Origin: Schlesneria paludicola DSM 18645
Lineage (GTDB): Bacteria; Planctomycetota; Planctomycetia; Planctomycetales; Planctomycetaceae
Assembly (NCBI GenBank): GCA_945862235.1
Contig: CAMAYU010000055.1
Location: 1-32,700, forward strand
Direction of reading: 5' to 3'
Length of the DNA stretch: 32,700 bases
In this document: positions 8,741-17,614 of the stretch, piece by piece
How the letters are laid out: the number at the start of each line of letters is the position of its first letter
How positions within the stretch are numbered: the first letter of the stretch is position 1
The notes under the pieces: model-generated
Seen by the model: the letters and a program-made list of their open reading frames with translations, nothing else
What the model was told of the DNA's origin: nothing
Databases searched by the model: none
Made by a program: the position numbers and the translations under genes

Positions 8741-9700
8741 TCACGGAGCAGGCACGGGGGCAGGAGGAATCGGCGCGGGAGGCAACTCGGCAGGCGAGGG
8801 CGTGGGGACACCAGGCTGCTGCAAATCCCAACCGTTTGGTCCGGCAACGAAAGCGTAGTTGCCAGTGGCCAACGGGTACGAAGCGACTTCCGACGCATCG
8901 TCACCGCGTTTGAATTCGATCTTCCAGTCGCGATCGTTCGGAAACGTTTGCGAGTAGCCCGGCTTGATCGTGTAGACGTGGCCATTCAATGAATAGCTCA
9001 GCGGACCGGGTGCCGATTTGGGACAACTCAGCTTGATGTTGGCCACGGTCGGAGCAGGGACGTAAGCCGGGAACTGCGAGGAATTCGCTGGGAGTGCGTT
9101 GGAGGGAAGCCCCCCATTTCGACGTGACTCCACCACGACCGGCTTCGGTCCATCGACGACATACGTGCGTGAGGGGCCAATTATCGGCGACTGCGTGATG
9201 ACACTCGGGTACGAGCTGTCGGACGAGTACGTGTACCCGTTGCCGTTGTTCGTGTACTCGACCACTCCGCCCGTGGGACCGCCGCGCACGATCGTCGTTG
9301 TCGTTCCCAAGACGGGAGCGGGCGCAACATAGACCGGCACGCGACCTCCGTAGCCGTATCCACTGCTGTATCCGTGATGATGGTAATGCGGAACGTCACC
9401 ACCGCTCACTCCATACGGCGACGAGACATAGCCGCCCGAGTGATACCCATCCGAGGAGTAGTATCCGCCGGGATAGGCTCCGATGCCGTAGTAGCTACCG
9501 CTCGGCACTCCGATCCCCCACGAGCTGTGAGCGCCGTACACACCCAACCCGACGCTGCTCGAATAGCCCGGCACCCCGTAAGTACCGTAGCCACCCACCG
9601 TCGGATAGCCGCCGTAATACTGAGCCATCGCCGGGGAGTTAAGAGACATCCCCACGAGGCAACAGACACCCCACACCATCACACCTCGAAGCCCACTCAT
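8741..9700 (-). CDS. Secreted Gly/Tyr/Ser-rich protein of unknown function
   Basis: The chosen start is the ATG complementary to 9698-9700, with a GAGGGGGA ribosome binding site about 6 bases upstream; the frame is open further out to 9775 but without signals. The 319-residue product begins with a clear signal peptide (cleavage expected after SPAMAQ). A ~150-residue low-complexity Gly/Tyr/Ser region follows (YYGGYP, GGYYSSDGYHSGG). The C-terminal part, about residues 225-295, is more globular, with YSLNGHVYTIKPGYSQTF, DRDWKIEFKRG and PLATGNYAFVAGPNGW. A Pro-rich tail ends in PAPVPAP. I do not recognise the family. The composition suggests an extracytoplasmic structural or envelope protein, but that is inference. 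Confidence 0.8.
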   Translation of the reverse strand: MSGLRGVMVWGVCCLVGMSLNSPAMAQYYGGYPTVGGYGTYGVPGYSSSVGLGVYGAHSSWGIGVPSGSYYGIGAYPGGYYSSDGYHSGGYVSSPYGVSGGDVPHYHHHGYSSGYGYGGRVPVYVAPAPVLGTTTTIVRGGPTGGVVEYTNNGNGYTYSSDSSYPSVITQSPIIGPSRTYVVDGPKPVVVESRRNGGLPSNALPANSSQFPAYVPAPTVANIKLSCPKSAPGPLSYSLNGHVYTIKPGYSQTFPNDRDWKIEFKRGDDASEVASYPLATGNYAFVAGPNGWDLQQPGVPTPSPAELPPAPIPPAPVPAP

Positions 9701-10184
9701 GATTTTCCCCCTCGTAAATTGGACCGTCGCGTTGAACCAGCCACCACGTCCGACCAGCCATTTGACCGACGGCATTGTCAGCGCGGACGTGAGCCGCTGT
9801 CAAATCGTCGCGGAAGGACACCCTCCCGAGCCTTCTCGGGTGCAGTCGTTCATTGGTGGTCACATTTTCCAGCCCAAGGGGCCAAGCGTTCTCCCAGCCA
9901 GGGCCAACGGCTTTGTCATCACCCACCAAAGAATTGGCTGAGGTACGAGTTCACAACCACCGTTCCCTTTCGAGAGAGTTGTTTTCGCCTCCTCCGACCT
10001 CGTGTCGGTGGGACGGCGATTGGCCACCCTCAAGAGTGGGGCGATGTTTTGTAGGATGGGCACACTTGCCCGTTCGCTCTTCGCCTTTGGTACGCCATTC
10101 GTTCCCCGACTCAAGGCAATACGAACAACGGACGGGCAGGAGTGGCCATCCTACAGGCGAACCGGAGCATCACGCTCTCATCAC
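9701..10184. other. 484-nt spacer holding the upstream region of the Gly/Tyr-rich gene and a BIME-like repeat
   Basis: This minus-strand spacer lies between the end of the RND gene and the start of the Gly/Tyr-rich gene. Apart from the inverted repeat at 10051-10154 I see no gene. The open frames here are short and unlike known proteins. The promoter of the Gly/Tyr-rich gene should lie between about 9715 and 10050, but no strong consensus stands out. Confidence 0.5.
10051..10154. repeat. BIME-like inverted pair of GTAG-headed REP palindromes
   Basis: A 23-base arm at 10051-10073 (GTAGGATGGGCAC...) faces a similar inverted arm at 10132-10154 (...GCCATCCTAC), with 58 bases between them. The outer ends are GTAG and CTAC. 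The left arm itself forms a hairpin, GGGCA-CACT-TGCCC. GTAG at the foot of a short palindrome is the hallmark of REP sequences mobilised by RAYT (REP-associated tyrosine transposases). The element begins 30 bases past the stop of the RND gene. Confidence 0.7.
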
Positions 10185-13100
10185 TCAATGGCTGGCTGAA
10201 ACACCCTCGCCTTCCCCGGGGTTCCCGCCGAGCAAGGTTCTGGCGTCGAAGTAGACGATGTTGATGGCAGGGACCACGACCAGCGTGAGAACGGTGGCGA
10301 AGATGAGGCCCCAGGTGAGGGTGATGGCCATCGGGATCAGGAACTTGGCTTGGAAGCTGGTCTCGAACATCAGCGGTGACATGCCGACGACGGCGGTGAT
10401 CGTGTTCAGGACGATGGCTCGCATGCGGAGCTTGCTACCGGTCACGCTCGCTTCGAAGTGGCTCATCCCGGCGCGGACGCGGTTGTTGATGAAATCGACC
10501 AGCACCAGCGAGTCGTTATCGACGATGCCGATCAGGGCCGTGCAGCCGATGACGCTCATGATCGTCAGGTCGTAGCCCATGATCCAATGGCCGACGATGG
10601 CTCCCTCGATGCCGAACGGGACTGCGATCAGGACGACCAGCGGTTGGAGGTAGGAGCGGAACAGAGCGGCCAGCAACACGTAGACGATCAGCAGCGACAG
10701 CGGGAACGCGAGCATCATGCTGTCCATGAACTTCTTGTTCTCCAGCGTGGCTCCGCGCATTTCGACGCGCGCCGACGGATGGACTTTGCCGAGTTCCGTG
10801 TCGATCCATTTCTGAAGCGACATCGCGATCTCGTTCGAGTTGTGAGTGTCATCGACATCGGCGTAGACCGAGACCGCGCGACGCAGGTCGCTGCGATGGA
10901 TCGACGCGAACGCTTTGTCCTCGGTCAACTCGGCCACTTCGCGCAGCGGGACCCAGTGATGCTGACCGACTCCCGCCGGTGTCGGGATGTACATCGCTTC
11001 GAGCGTCGCGTCGTCGTTCCGGTATTCCTCAGGGTAGCGCACCATGATCTTCACGTCTTCGCGGTTGCGCGTGATGCGACGGGATTCACGGCCGTAGAAG
11101 GCGTTGCGGACTTCGTTGCCGAGCATCGCCACGGTGATGCCTGTCGGGCGAGCCGATTCGCGCAGCCGCAACTGCACCTCGCGCTGCCGTGCGTTGACGT
11201 TGTCGTCGATGTCGAAGACGCCATCGTAGGTGGCGAGCTTCTGACGCATGGTTGCGCCGGTGGCGAGAGCGTCATCAAAATTGTCGCTGGTGATCTTGAG
11301 TTCAATCGCGCGACCGGCCGGGCCGCCGTTGAGCGAAGTCCACGCGACCGAGTTCACGCCGCTCAACTTTTCCGCTTCATGACGCAGTTCGACGAGGATC
11401 GTTTCGCTCGTGCGAGACCGCTTCGCCGCCTCGGTCAGTTCGACAATAATCTGTCCCAGATGCGACCCGAGGTTTTGGCCGACGGCCCCTTCGCCCGCGA
11501 TGTCCACTTGCAGACCGACCAGCATCTGCACGTTGACGACCTCGGGCAGCGACACCAGATGATCGCTGAGTTGCTTGAGGCGGCTCTTGGTTTGAGCGGC
11601 CGGTGTCCCGACGGGCATTTTGATCGAACCGACCAGCGTTTCGCTGTCCATCTTCGGGACAGGGACGAACGGCACGATCCCACCCGCGACGAGACCGATC
11701 GTGAGCGAAAGCGTCGCCACCGCACCGGCCAGCGTCACGTAACGCCAGCGGAGCAGCAGACGAATCAGCCAGTCGTACCAGTCATCGACAACCGAATCCA
11801 AGAACGCATCCTTGAGATGCACGATCCGGTCACGCACGACACGCCAGCGCGGCTTGGACGAGTCCTGCTTGGTGGCAAGTGTGCTGACGACAGTGGCTGC
11901 CGTCTCCGAGACCGACTCGTCCGTGTGGCGGTGCCGGTGATGCAGCGTCTTCACATGACCAAGATGACACGGGAGCATCACGAGCGCTTCGAGCATCGAC
12001 ATGCTCATCGCCGCGATGCAGACCAGCGGCAGCTCTTTGAGAAAGTCGCCCAACTGGCCCTGGATGAACAGCAGCGGAACGAAGCCACCGATCGTCGTGC
12101 CAGTCATCACGACGATCGGCCAGAGGACTTCTTCCGAGCCACGTATCGCTGCTTCATCAGCGGGCATCCCCGCTTCCATGTGGCGATAGATGTTCTCACC
12201 CATGACGATCGCTTCGTCCACGTCGATGCTCAGCACGATGATCAGCCCCATCAGGCTGACGAGGTTCAGCGTGACGCCGAGCAGCGACATCATCATGAAC
12301 GTGCCGAGAAACGTGACCGGTAGACCGGCCGCTGCCCAGAAGGCGACGCGCCGATCGAGAAAGACAAGCAGCGCGAGCAGGATCATGAACAATCCTTGCA
12401 GCCCATTGTCCACCATCAAGTCGATGCGACCTTCCACGAACCGGGCGAGGTCCGTGTGCAAAGCCACTTCAAAATTATGGTCGAACGGTTTGGCGCGGCT
12501 CTGTTCATAGAAGCGTTGCGGATCGGGATGACCCACGCAGATCCCGACGACGCGCGCGGCTCCCGCCCAGCCGAGCGCGAACGGTTGCCAGTACCAAACC
12601 GAGCGACTCGCCGCCTGAAAGCCATGCGGATCGAACGGCAACTGCTGCTTGCCGTAGACATACGCCTTCACGAGTTGCGAGATGCGGATCGCATCCTGTT
12701 TGGTGGACTGATAGACGACGCAATCGACCGACGGGTGGCTGTTGAAGTAGCCCTCTTGATCGATATCGACGAACGCATCGTGGATGGTCGCCACGTCGGA
12801 CAAGTAAACCGAACGGCCATCGGGGCGGCTGCGAATGAGGATCCGATCGAGGTCCGCGCCGCGTTGTTCTTCGCCCAGAGTCCGGATGGAAATCGAGCTG
12901 CGGCTACCGTCGATTTGGCCGCCGGTCACGTCGAGGTTTGCAGTGCGAATGGCCGCCGCGATTTCATCGAACGTGACATCGAATTCCATCAGCTTGGCCG
13001 GTCGAATCTCGACGCTGATCTCGTCCGACTTCGCACCGTTCATGACGACATTACTGACGCCGGGCAACAGGAGCAGGTCGTCTCGCAATGCCCGCGCGGC

Positions 13101-13559
13101 GCGTTTGCGGTCGGCGTCGCTCCCCGGCCCGAACAGTGCGACGGCGATCACAGGGAGCTTCGGTTCGAGTTTGGTGACGGTCGTCTTTTGTGCGTCTTCA
13201 GGAAGATCGTCGATCGCGTCGATCTCAGACTTCACTTCTTGCAGCACGCGATCGACGTTCCGCAGTCCCGCCACCAGCGTGAGCTTGCTGACGCTCATGC
13301 TCTCGATCACCGTCGAGTCGATCTGTTCGACTCCCTCGACATCCCGCACCGCCTCTTCAATCTTGATCGTCAGCGCCTTCTCGATCTCCTGCGGCGAGAC
13401 ACCCGGATAAACGGTCGTGATGAGCAGCTTCTCGGGCCGCGATTCGGGAAACATCTCGCGCGTCATTGTCAGCGCGCAAAGACTTCCGCACAGCAGGATC
13501 ACGCACATCAGCAGATTGACGAGGATTGGATTGCGAACGCTGAAGCGAGGCAGGGACAT
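10185..13559 (-). CDS. RND-family inner-membrane efflux transporter (orphan)
   Basis: The 1124-residue length and architecture match the AcrB/MexB-type resistance-nodulation-division superfamily. There is an N-terminal TM helix (FSVRNPILVNLLMCVILLCG), a periplasmic porter domain (YPGVSPQEIEKALT, GVEQIDS), TM2-6 (about 383-530), a long His-containing cytoplasmic loop near 535-600, a second porter half and TM8-12 at the C-terminus. The TM4 proton-relay pair is present as VDEAIV (Asp448-Glu449, replacing the usual Asp-Asp). In TM10 the region equivalent to AcrB Lys940 reads GIVDNDSLVLVDF (1011-1023), with no Lys. A ~45-residue segment rich in Trp and Phe (about 314-360) is inserted before TM2 compared with AcrB. 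No membrane-fusion or outer-membrane partner gene is in the window, so the substrate cannot be inferred. The start at 13559 has only a weak ribosome binding site. Confidence 0.9.
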   Translation of the reverse strand: MSLPRFSVRNPILVNLLMCVILLCGSLCALTMTREMFPESRPEKLLITTVYPGVSPQEIEKALTIKIEEAVRDVEGVEQIDSTVIESMSVSKLTLVAGLRNVDRVLQEVKSEIDAIDDLPEDAQKTTVTKLEPKLPVIAVALFGPGSDADRKRAARALRDDLLLLPGVSNVVMNGAKSDEISVEIRPAKLMEFDVTFDEIAAAIRTANLDVTGGQIDGSRSSISIRTLGEEQRGADLDRILIRSRPDGRSVYLSDVATIHDAFVDIDQEGYFNSHPSVDCVVYQSTKQDAIRISQLVKAYVYGKQQLPFDPHGFQAASRSVWYWQPFALGWAGAARVVGICVGHPDPQRFYEQSRAKPFDHNFEVALHTDLARFVEGRIDLMVDNGLQGLFMILLALLVFLDRRVAFWAAAGLPVTFLGTFMMMSLLGVTLNLVSLMGLIIVLSIDVDEAIVMGENIYRHMEAGMPADEAAIRGSEEVLWPIVVMTGTTIGGFVPLLFIQGQLGDFLKELPLVCIAAMSMSMLEALVMLPCHLGHVKTLHHRHRHTDESVSETAATVVSTLATKQDSSKPRWRVVRDRIVHLKDAFLDSVVDDWYDWLIRLLLRWRYVTLAGAVATLSLTIGLVAGGIVPFVPVPKMDSETLVGSIKMPVGTPAAQTKSRLKQLSDHLVSLPEVVNVQMLVGLQVDIAGEGAVGQNLGSHLGQIIVELTEAAKRSRTSETILVELRHEAEKLSGVNSVAWTSLNGGPAGRAIELKITSDNFDDALATGATMRQKLATYDGVFDIDDNVNARQREVQLRLRESARPTGITVAMLGNEVRNAFYGRESRRITRNREDVKIMVRYPEEYRNDDATLEAMYIPTPAGVGQHHWVPLREVAELTEDKAFASIHRSDLRRAVSVYADVDDTHNSNEIAMSLQKWIDTELGKVHPSARVEMRGATLENKKFMDSMMLAFPLSLLIVYVLLAALFRSYLQPLVVLIAVPFGIEGAIVGHWIMGYDLTIMSVIGCTALIGIVDNDSLVLVDFINNRVRAGMSHFEASVTGSKLRMRAIVLNTITAVVGMSPLMFETSFQAKFLIPMAITLTWGLIFATVLTLVVVPAINIVYFDARTLLGGNPGEGEGVSASH

Positions 13560-13722
13560 GGGAACTCATCTTGGTCGAAGCGGGTGATGCGCCTGTCCCG
13601 TGAGGGCTTCCAGACGAGGAACCCAGACGGGGCAAAGTCGCGGCAGAGTATAGAACGACACCTCCACTCCGGCGAACCACGATCGGAGTTCAGGGGGCGA
13701 GCATAGGAGGCCGCGATCACGA

Positions 13723-13842
13723 CAAAAGTTGCCTGCATCGCTCCGCGTAAAGTCAGCCGAGTCACCAGCGAACCGGAGACACGTGAAACGGCGTCATGCC
13801 GCGTTCGGCTCTCTTCACGCGGAGCGATGCAGGCTACTTTTG
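13723..13842. repeat. 120-bp palindromic element, 38-bp imperfect inverted repeat
   Basis: Arms 13723-13760 and 13805-13842 are inverted copies matching at 34 of 38 positions, with a 44-base spacer. The right arm read on the minus strand contains GTAG followed by CCTGCATCGCTCCGCG; the left arm has GTTG at that place. The size and symmetry fit a BIME or a small MITE. It is located upstream of both divergent genes rather than behind a gene. Confidence 0.75.
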
Positions 13843-14019
13843 GCGGCCGCATCAACATTGAACCCCCCGACCCCTGATCGCCCTTTTGGGGGCCGCTCAC
13901 GACGACTCGCTTCGACGGTTGAACGTTCAACCGGGAACTGGATACGCTCGCCGCCAGCACTGGCATTCTCCGGGTTCTCTCTTTTGCTCGACGACACGTG
14001 TCTCTTCTTATTTCACTTC

Positions 14020-14053
14020 TTATTCGAGTACTCATCTTATTCGAGTACTCATC
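14020..14053. repeat. Perfect 17-bp tandem duplication abutting a start codon
   Basis: TTATTCGAGTACTCATC occurs twice head to tail (14020-14036 and 14037-14053), and the second copy ends directly at the ATG at 14054. Each copy contains the palindrome GAGTACTC. The duplication occupies the place where a ribosome binding site would be expected, and no purine-rich site is visible. Confidence 0.9.
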
Positions 14054-17000
14054 ATGCCCATCCAGATTGCGTGTCCCGACTGCGGTAAGAGGTATCGGTT
14101 CGCCGACGAACGAGCCGGTGAGACTGTCGAGTGCAAGGATTGCGGGTCGGACATCGACATCCCTGGTGGTCGTCGTCGTGGCGCGAGCGGTGGCAAGAAG
14201 CGGAAGCAGCAAAGCTCGGGTGTCGGTGTGGGAGTGATGATCGGCGGTGGAGTCGGTGCCGTCGTATTGCTTGGCCTCGTGTTTGTCCTGACGAAGAACG
14301 GTGGCCCGCCACCCGCACCTCCCGCGAACAATGCGCAGCCCGTGGCGAGCAACCCGGTCGTCCCCGGTCAGGGCAACGCTCTGCCCGGTACAGTTCCCAA
14401 CCCCGCAGTTCCGCCCGGCGCGCCTCCCGCGAATCCAACTCAACCCGTTCCCGCGCAGCCGAACCCAACGCCGCCCGCGACAACTCCCCGCGTCGCGGCG
14501 AATGCGGTCCCCGCTCCCTCCGGCCCGCCTGCCGCATCCGGTTTCAACACGGGCAAAAGTTCCAATGGCTTCAAACCGGTGAAGGACTGGAAGGTTCAAG
14601 TCGATCCACTGGAGGTCGCAATGAAGGACGAGGCGACTAAGAAATTCAACGTGAAGACGGTGGATGGATATCTCTCGGAGCATTTTGTCGTGTATCCCGA
14701 AACCCCCAGCCCGTTCGTCATCATCGGTGAGAATGGGTCGGGCAAAGAGTCGCGTGAAGTTTGGAACCTCGTGACGGGGGCCAAGGGGGGAATCCTCAAA
14801 GGACAGACAATCACCGGCAACAACCTCGCGCTCAGTCCCGATGGCAAGTACTTCGCGTCGTTTGGATTCAACGGTGGAGGCGCAGTCGATGTGTACGACA
14901 TCCCCGGCAAGAAGTCTCTGGGCGTGCTGACTCTGGACGCCAAAAAGTTCAATGTGGCCGGGCTTGCCTTGCCGAGTTCCAAGCGGCTCGTCGCGGTCTC
15001 CAACGTCAACACCAGCATCATCACTTGGAAACTTCCGTCCGGGGACGTGGAGCATCAAATCACCCTGACCGACAAGGCTCAACCCGATCCACGCCGCGCC
15101 TTTAGTCCTGGTGGACGGTATCTGGCCGTCGTGGGCGATTTCCTCAAAAAGTCCGTCGAAATCTACGACCTTGATGCCGGAGAAAAGTCGGGTGTGATTG
15201 AGTTCATGGAAGCCAACGGACTGGCCGGAGACTTGATGGGGATGGCGTTTTCTCACGATGGACAGGAGTTCGCCTTGGCGTTCAATCAGTCCTATAGCAA
15301 TGACCCCGAACGGATCGTGATTTGGAAGGTGGCGGACGGATCGATTGCGGCGGACTTCTCCCTCCCCGATCCGGGGCAGCGAGAGCGCGAAGTCCTGACC
15401 AGCAAGACCAGCCTGCAATGGTTTCCCGATGGCAAACGCCTGCTCATGAATGGTCGGTATGTGATCGATCGTGACGCCCAAAGCGTGGTGTTTGCTCTGG
15501 CAAAACCCTCGCTCGACTTTCATTCGCTGCGCACACGTCATGTGATCACGGACACGATGGTGGCCACTTGGGAAGGCAACAAGCAGACGGCGGCAGTGGC
15601 TCCGCTGGCCATCAATGCGGAAGACATCGCGCGGGCCAAGGATGTCGCGGCGGCGGGAGGGCTGATGTTTGACGCGAAGCTGCCCAAGCTAACCGCGCTC
15701 GATCGCGAGAAGGCCGCCGATCGGTCGAGCATCGGTGGCGAGTGGAAGGCGGCCGCCGATCCGGGACCGAGTGGAGCGAAGCTGGGCGATTCGATCCCGC
15801 TCAAGTCGGGCGACGGTCGTGCGCGCGAGCTGCAGTGTTCGCGGCCCGACGCGGGCATCGTCTGTGTCCGCATCTCGGACGAAGAAGACGAATCAAAGGC
15901 GGGCATCTCAGGCTTGATTCCGAAGTCCAATTACATCCTTCGCGGCGGCCACAGTCGAACGCGCACTCTCCTCTCACCTGTCCCGTGTCGCAAGAACTGG
16001 CTGGAGTTGTATGACGCGGCCAAGCGCGCGCCCGCCGGTCGGATCGATGTGGATTTCCCGTGTGAATTGCTTGCGGTCAGTCCCGATGGCACGCGCGTGC
16101 TGGTCCAAGCGATGGGTGGCGAAGGGCGACTCGATGTCTTCGCGGCGGATGGTTCACACGTCGCCGGCTGCCGACCGTATCAGGACGAGTCTGAGACGAA
16201 GAATCGCGAGATCGCCTCGGCCTTGTTCCTCGATACGAACACCGTGGCCGCGTGCAGCTTTGATGACCATCTGATCGTGTTTCGACTGCCGTCGTGCGAA
16301 CCGGTTTTTTCTGTGGCCGATGCGGGAGTCCTAGCCGTCTCACCGGGTGGCAAACTGGTCGCGACGTGCGGTGAGAAAAAGGTCGAGTTGCGTGACGCGG
16401 TCACCGGGGAAGGGCGCGGCATCGTTCCGTGTGAAGGCGATGTGCAGGCGATGTCGTTCTCACCGAAAGGCGATCGGCTGGCCATCCTCGCCAACGGCCG
16501 CAAAGGGAGCGCGGTGAGCGTCGTCGATCTGGCCACCGGCTTGCCGACAAATGTTCCGGTCCCGCAAACGATCGCGCCGCTGGTCTGGTGCGGTGAGAAC
16601 GAACTGATTCTCGGCAACCCGCAGTCCGGCGGCATCGCGGCTTCCGGCAAGGGAGTGAGCGTCGACCATCGGCTGACGTTGGTCGATCTCAGTCGCAAGG
16701 CCGTGTTGTGGTCGTACGTCTACGGCACGGCGGACGGGGTGACGTTTGGACAGCGGACGTTTGACGGTCGCTTCTGGATGGCAGGAACGACAGGCAAAGG
16801 AAACAGCCGTCAGATCACCGCTGTCGAGCTTCCCGAACCGGCCGCGAAGAAACAGTTCGGTAGCAAGAACATCGAGCAGCAGGCCGTCGTCAAACCGGGG
16901 GCGTCGATCAGCCTTCAGTTCGATGTTGCCGAACCACCCAACACCCCCGGCTATGCCCAGAAGGCCCGCGCCGCTGTCGAAGCGACCATCAAAGAGAGCG

Positions 17001-17404
17001 GCCTGACAGTGAAGGACGGTCAGGCGGTGAAACTCGTGGTGACGATCGCGACCGCTCCGTCAACGGGCACGATGACGCTCAGATCGCTCGGTGGAGGGCG
17101 TGGGGGAGTCAAGCCGCCGGATGTCACCGTCCAACGCAAAGCCGCCGTGGTGCGCATCGCCTACGAAATGGGTGGCAGTGCGATCTGGGAATCGAAGCAC
17201 GAACTGAGCAACGACACCTTCGGGATCACGATCCTGTCCGACGGCAAGGACGCGCAGACGGTCCTCGACGAAAACATGTGGAAGCGGGCGATGTCACTCT
17301 TGGAAGGAAACCTTCCCCCCTCACATGTCTTCCCGGCCAGCGCCGCCAACGGATTCGGAACGTCGCGCCTGACCGGCGGTGGCCCCGTTCCCGCAGCGCG
17401 GTGA
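14054..17404 (+). CDS. Zinc-ribbon, single-TM, beta-propeller (WD40-like) protein
   Basis: The ATG at 14054 is chosen because it puts a CxxC...CxxC zinc ribbon right at the N-terminus (Cys7, Cys10, Cys27, Cys30 in IACPDCGKRYRF and VECKDCGS), a common planctomycete arrangement. The 1116-residue product continues with a basic stretch, one TM helix (about 57-79, VGVMIGGGVGAVVLLGLVFV) and a Pro/Ala/Asn-rich linker to about 170. Many propeller-like blades follow, marked by LSPDGKYFASFG, FSPGGRYLAVVG, FSHDGQEFALAF, WFPDGKRLLMNG, VSPDGTRVLVQA, VSPGGKLVATCG and FSPKGDRLAILA; two propellers are likely. The last ~150 residues form a separate domain (EATIKESGLTVKDGQAVKLV). The N-terminal ribbon should be cytoplasmic and the propellers extracytoplasmic. 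Molecular role is unknown; ligand or protein binding is a guess. There is no Shine-Dalgarno at the start. Confidence 0.82.
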   Translation: MPIQIACPDCGKRYRFADERAGETVECKDCGSDIDIPGGRRRGASGGKKRKQQSSGVGVGVMIGGGVGAVVLLGLVFVLTKNGGPPPAPPANNAQPVASNPVVPGQGNALPGTVPNPAVPPGAPPANPTQPVPAQPNPTPPATTPRVAANAVPAPSGPPAASGFNTGKSSNGFKPVKDWKVQVDPLEVAMKDEATKKFNVKTVDGYLSEHFVVYPETPSPFVIIGENGSGKESREVWNLVTGAKGGILKGQTITGNNLALSPDGKYFASFGFNGGGAVDVYDIPGKKSLGVLTLDAKKFNVAGLALPSSKRLVAVSNVNTSIITWKLPSGDVEHQITLTDKAQPDPRRAFSPGGRYLAVVGDFLKKSVEIYDLDAGEKSGVIEFMEANGLAGDLMGMAFSHDGQEFALAFNQSYSNDPERIVIWKVADGSIAADFSLPDPGQREREVLTSKTSLQWFPDGKRLLMNGRYVIDRDAQSVVFALAKPSLDFHSLRTRHVITDTMVATWEGNKQTAAVAPLAINAEDIARAKDVAAAGGLMFDAKLPKLTALDREKAADRSSIGGEWKAAADPGPSGAKLGDSIPLKSGDGRARELQCSRPDAGIVCVRISDEEDESKAGISGLIPKSNYILRGGHSRTRTLLSPVPCRKNWLELYDAAKRAPAGRIDVDFPCELLAVSPDGTRVLVQAMGGEGRLDVFAADGSHVAGCRPYQDESETKNREIASALFLDTNTVAACSFDDHLIVFRLPSCEPVFSVADAGVLAVSPGGKLVATCGEKKVELRDAVTGEGRGIVPCEGDVQAMSFSPKGDRLAILANGRKGSAVSVVDLATGLPTNVPVPQTIAPLVWCGENELILGNPQSGGIAASGKGVSVDHRLTLVDLSRKAVLWSYVYGTADGVTFGQRTFDGRFWMAGTTGKGNSRQITAVELPEPAAKKQFGSKNIEQQAVVKPGASISLQFDVAEPPNTPGYAQKARAAVEATIKESGLTVKDGQAVKLVVTIATAPSTGTMTLRSLGGGRGGVKPPDVTVQRKAAVVRIAYEMGGSAIWESKHELSNDTFGITILSDGKDAQTVLDENMWKRAMSLLEGNLPPSHVFPASAANGFGTSRLTGGGPVPAAR

Positions 17405-17417
17405 TGCGACTTCTCCC

Positions 17418-17440
17418 ACGACACACGACACACGACACAC
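17418..17440. repeat. Short 7-bp tandem repeat
   Basis: ACGACAC is repeated a little over three times (17418-17440), shortly after the stop of the propeller gene. No function is evident; it looks like a microsatellite-type slippage tract. Confidence 0.6.
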
Positions 17441-17469
17441 GGCGTTCGGAAACAAATCTCTGACCCAAA

Positions 17470-17523
17470 GTAGGCGAGTCACTCCGTGACTCGAAGATTC
17501 CGGTCGCGGAGTGACCGGTCTAC
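17470..17523. repeat. BIME-like pair of GTAG-headed hairpins with compensatory changes
   Basis: Left unit 17470-17493 starts with GTAG and folds into CGAGTCAC-TCC-GTGACTCG. The right unit, 17501-17523 read on the minus strand, starts with GTAG and folds into CGGTCAC-TCC-GCGACCG with one mismatch. The two units differ at the base of the stem, but the differences are compensatory, so pairing is kept. They are arranged head-to-head with 7 bases between them, 65 bases after the stop of the propeller gene. This matches the design of REP/BIME elements. Confidence 0.75.
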
Positions 17524-17614
17524 TCTCTTTTGCCGGTCGTTCTTTATTACAAGAATGTCGCGTGTACACCGTCCCCAACTTGCAAATTGGTCGAAGGCTA
17601 ACCACGATGCGGCC

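Larger units (their letters stand above)
13560..14053. other. 494-nt divergent intergenic region
   Basis: This is the shared upstream region of the minus-strand RND gene and the plus-strand zinc-ribbon/propeller gene. It contains the 120-bp inverted repeat at 13723-13842 and the 17-bp tandem duplication at 14020-14053. No gene is seen; the open frames across it are short or are tails of shadows. Confidence 0.55.

Noticed and set aside
10458..13706. Long plus-strand frames (10458-12323 and 12396-13706)
   Set aside because: They are antisense shadows of the RND gene, with Arg/His/Asp-rich low-information translations.
13508..15541. Minus-strand frame of 677 codons
   Set aside because: It overlaps the propeller gene in antisense and crosses the divergent promoter region; no domain and no start signal.
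17418..17440. ACGACAC repeats as a CRISPR-like array
   Set aside because: Units are 7 bp with no spacers; simple tandem slippage explains them.
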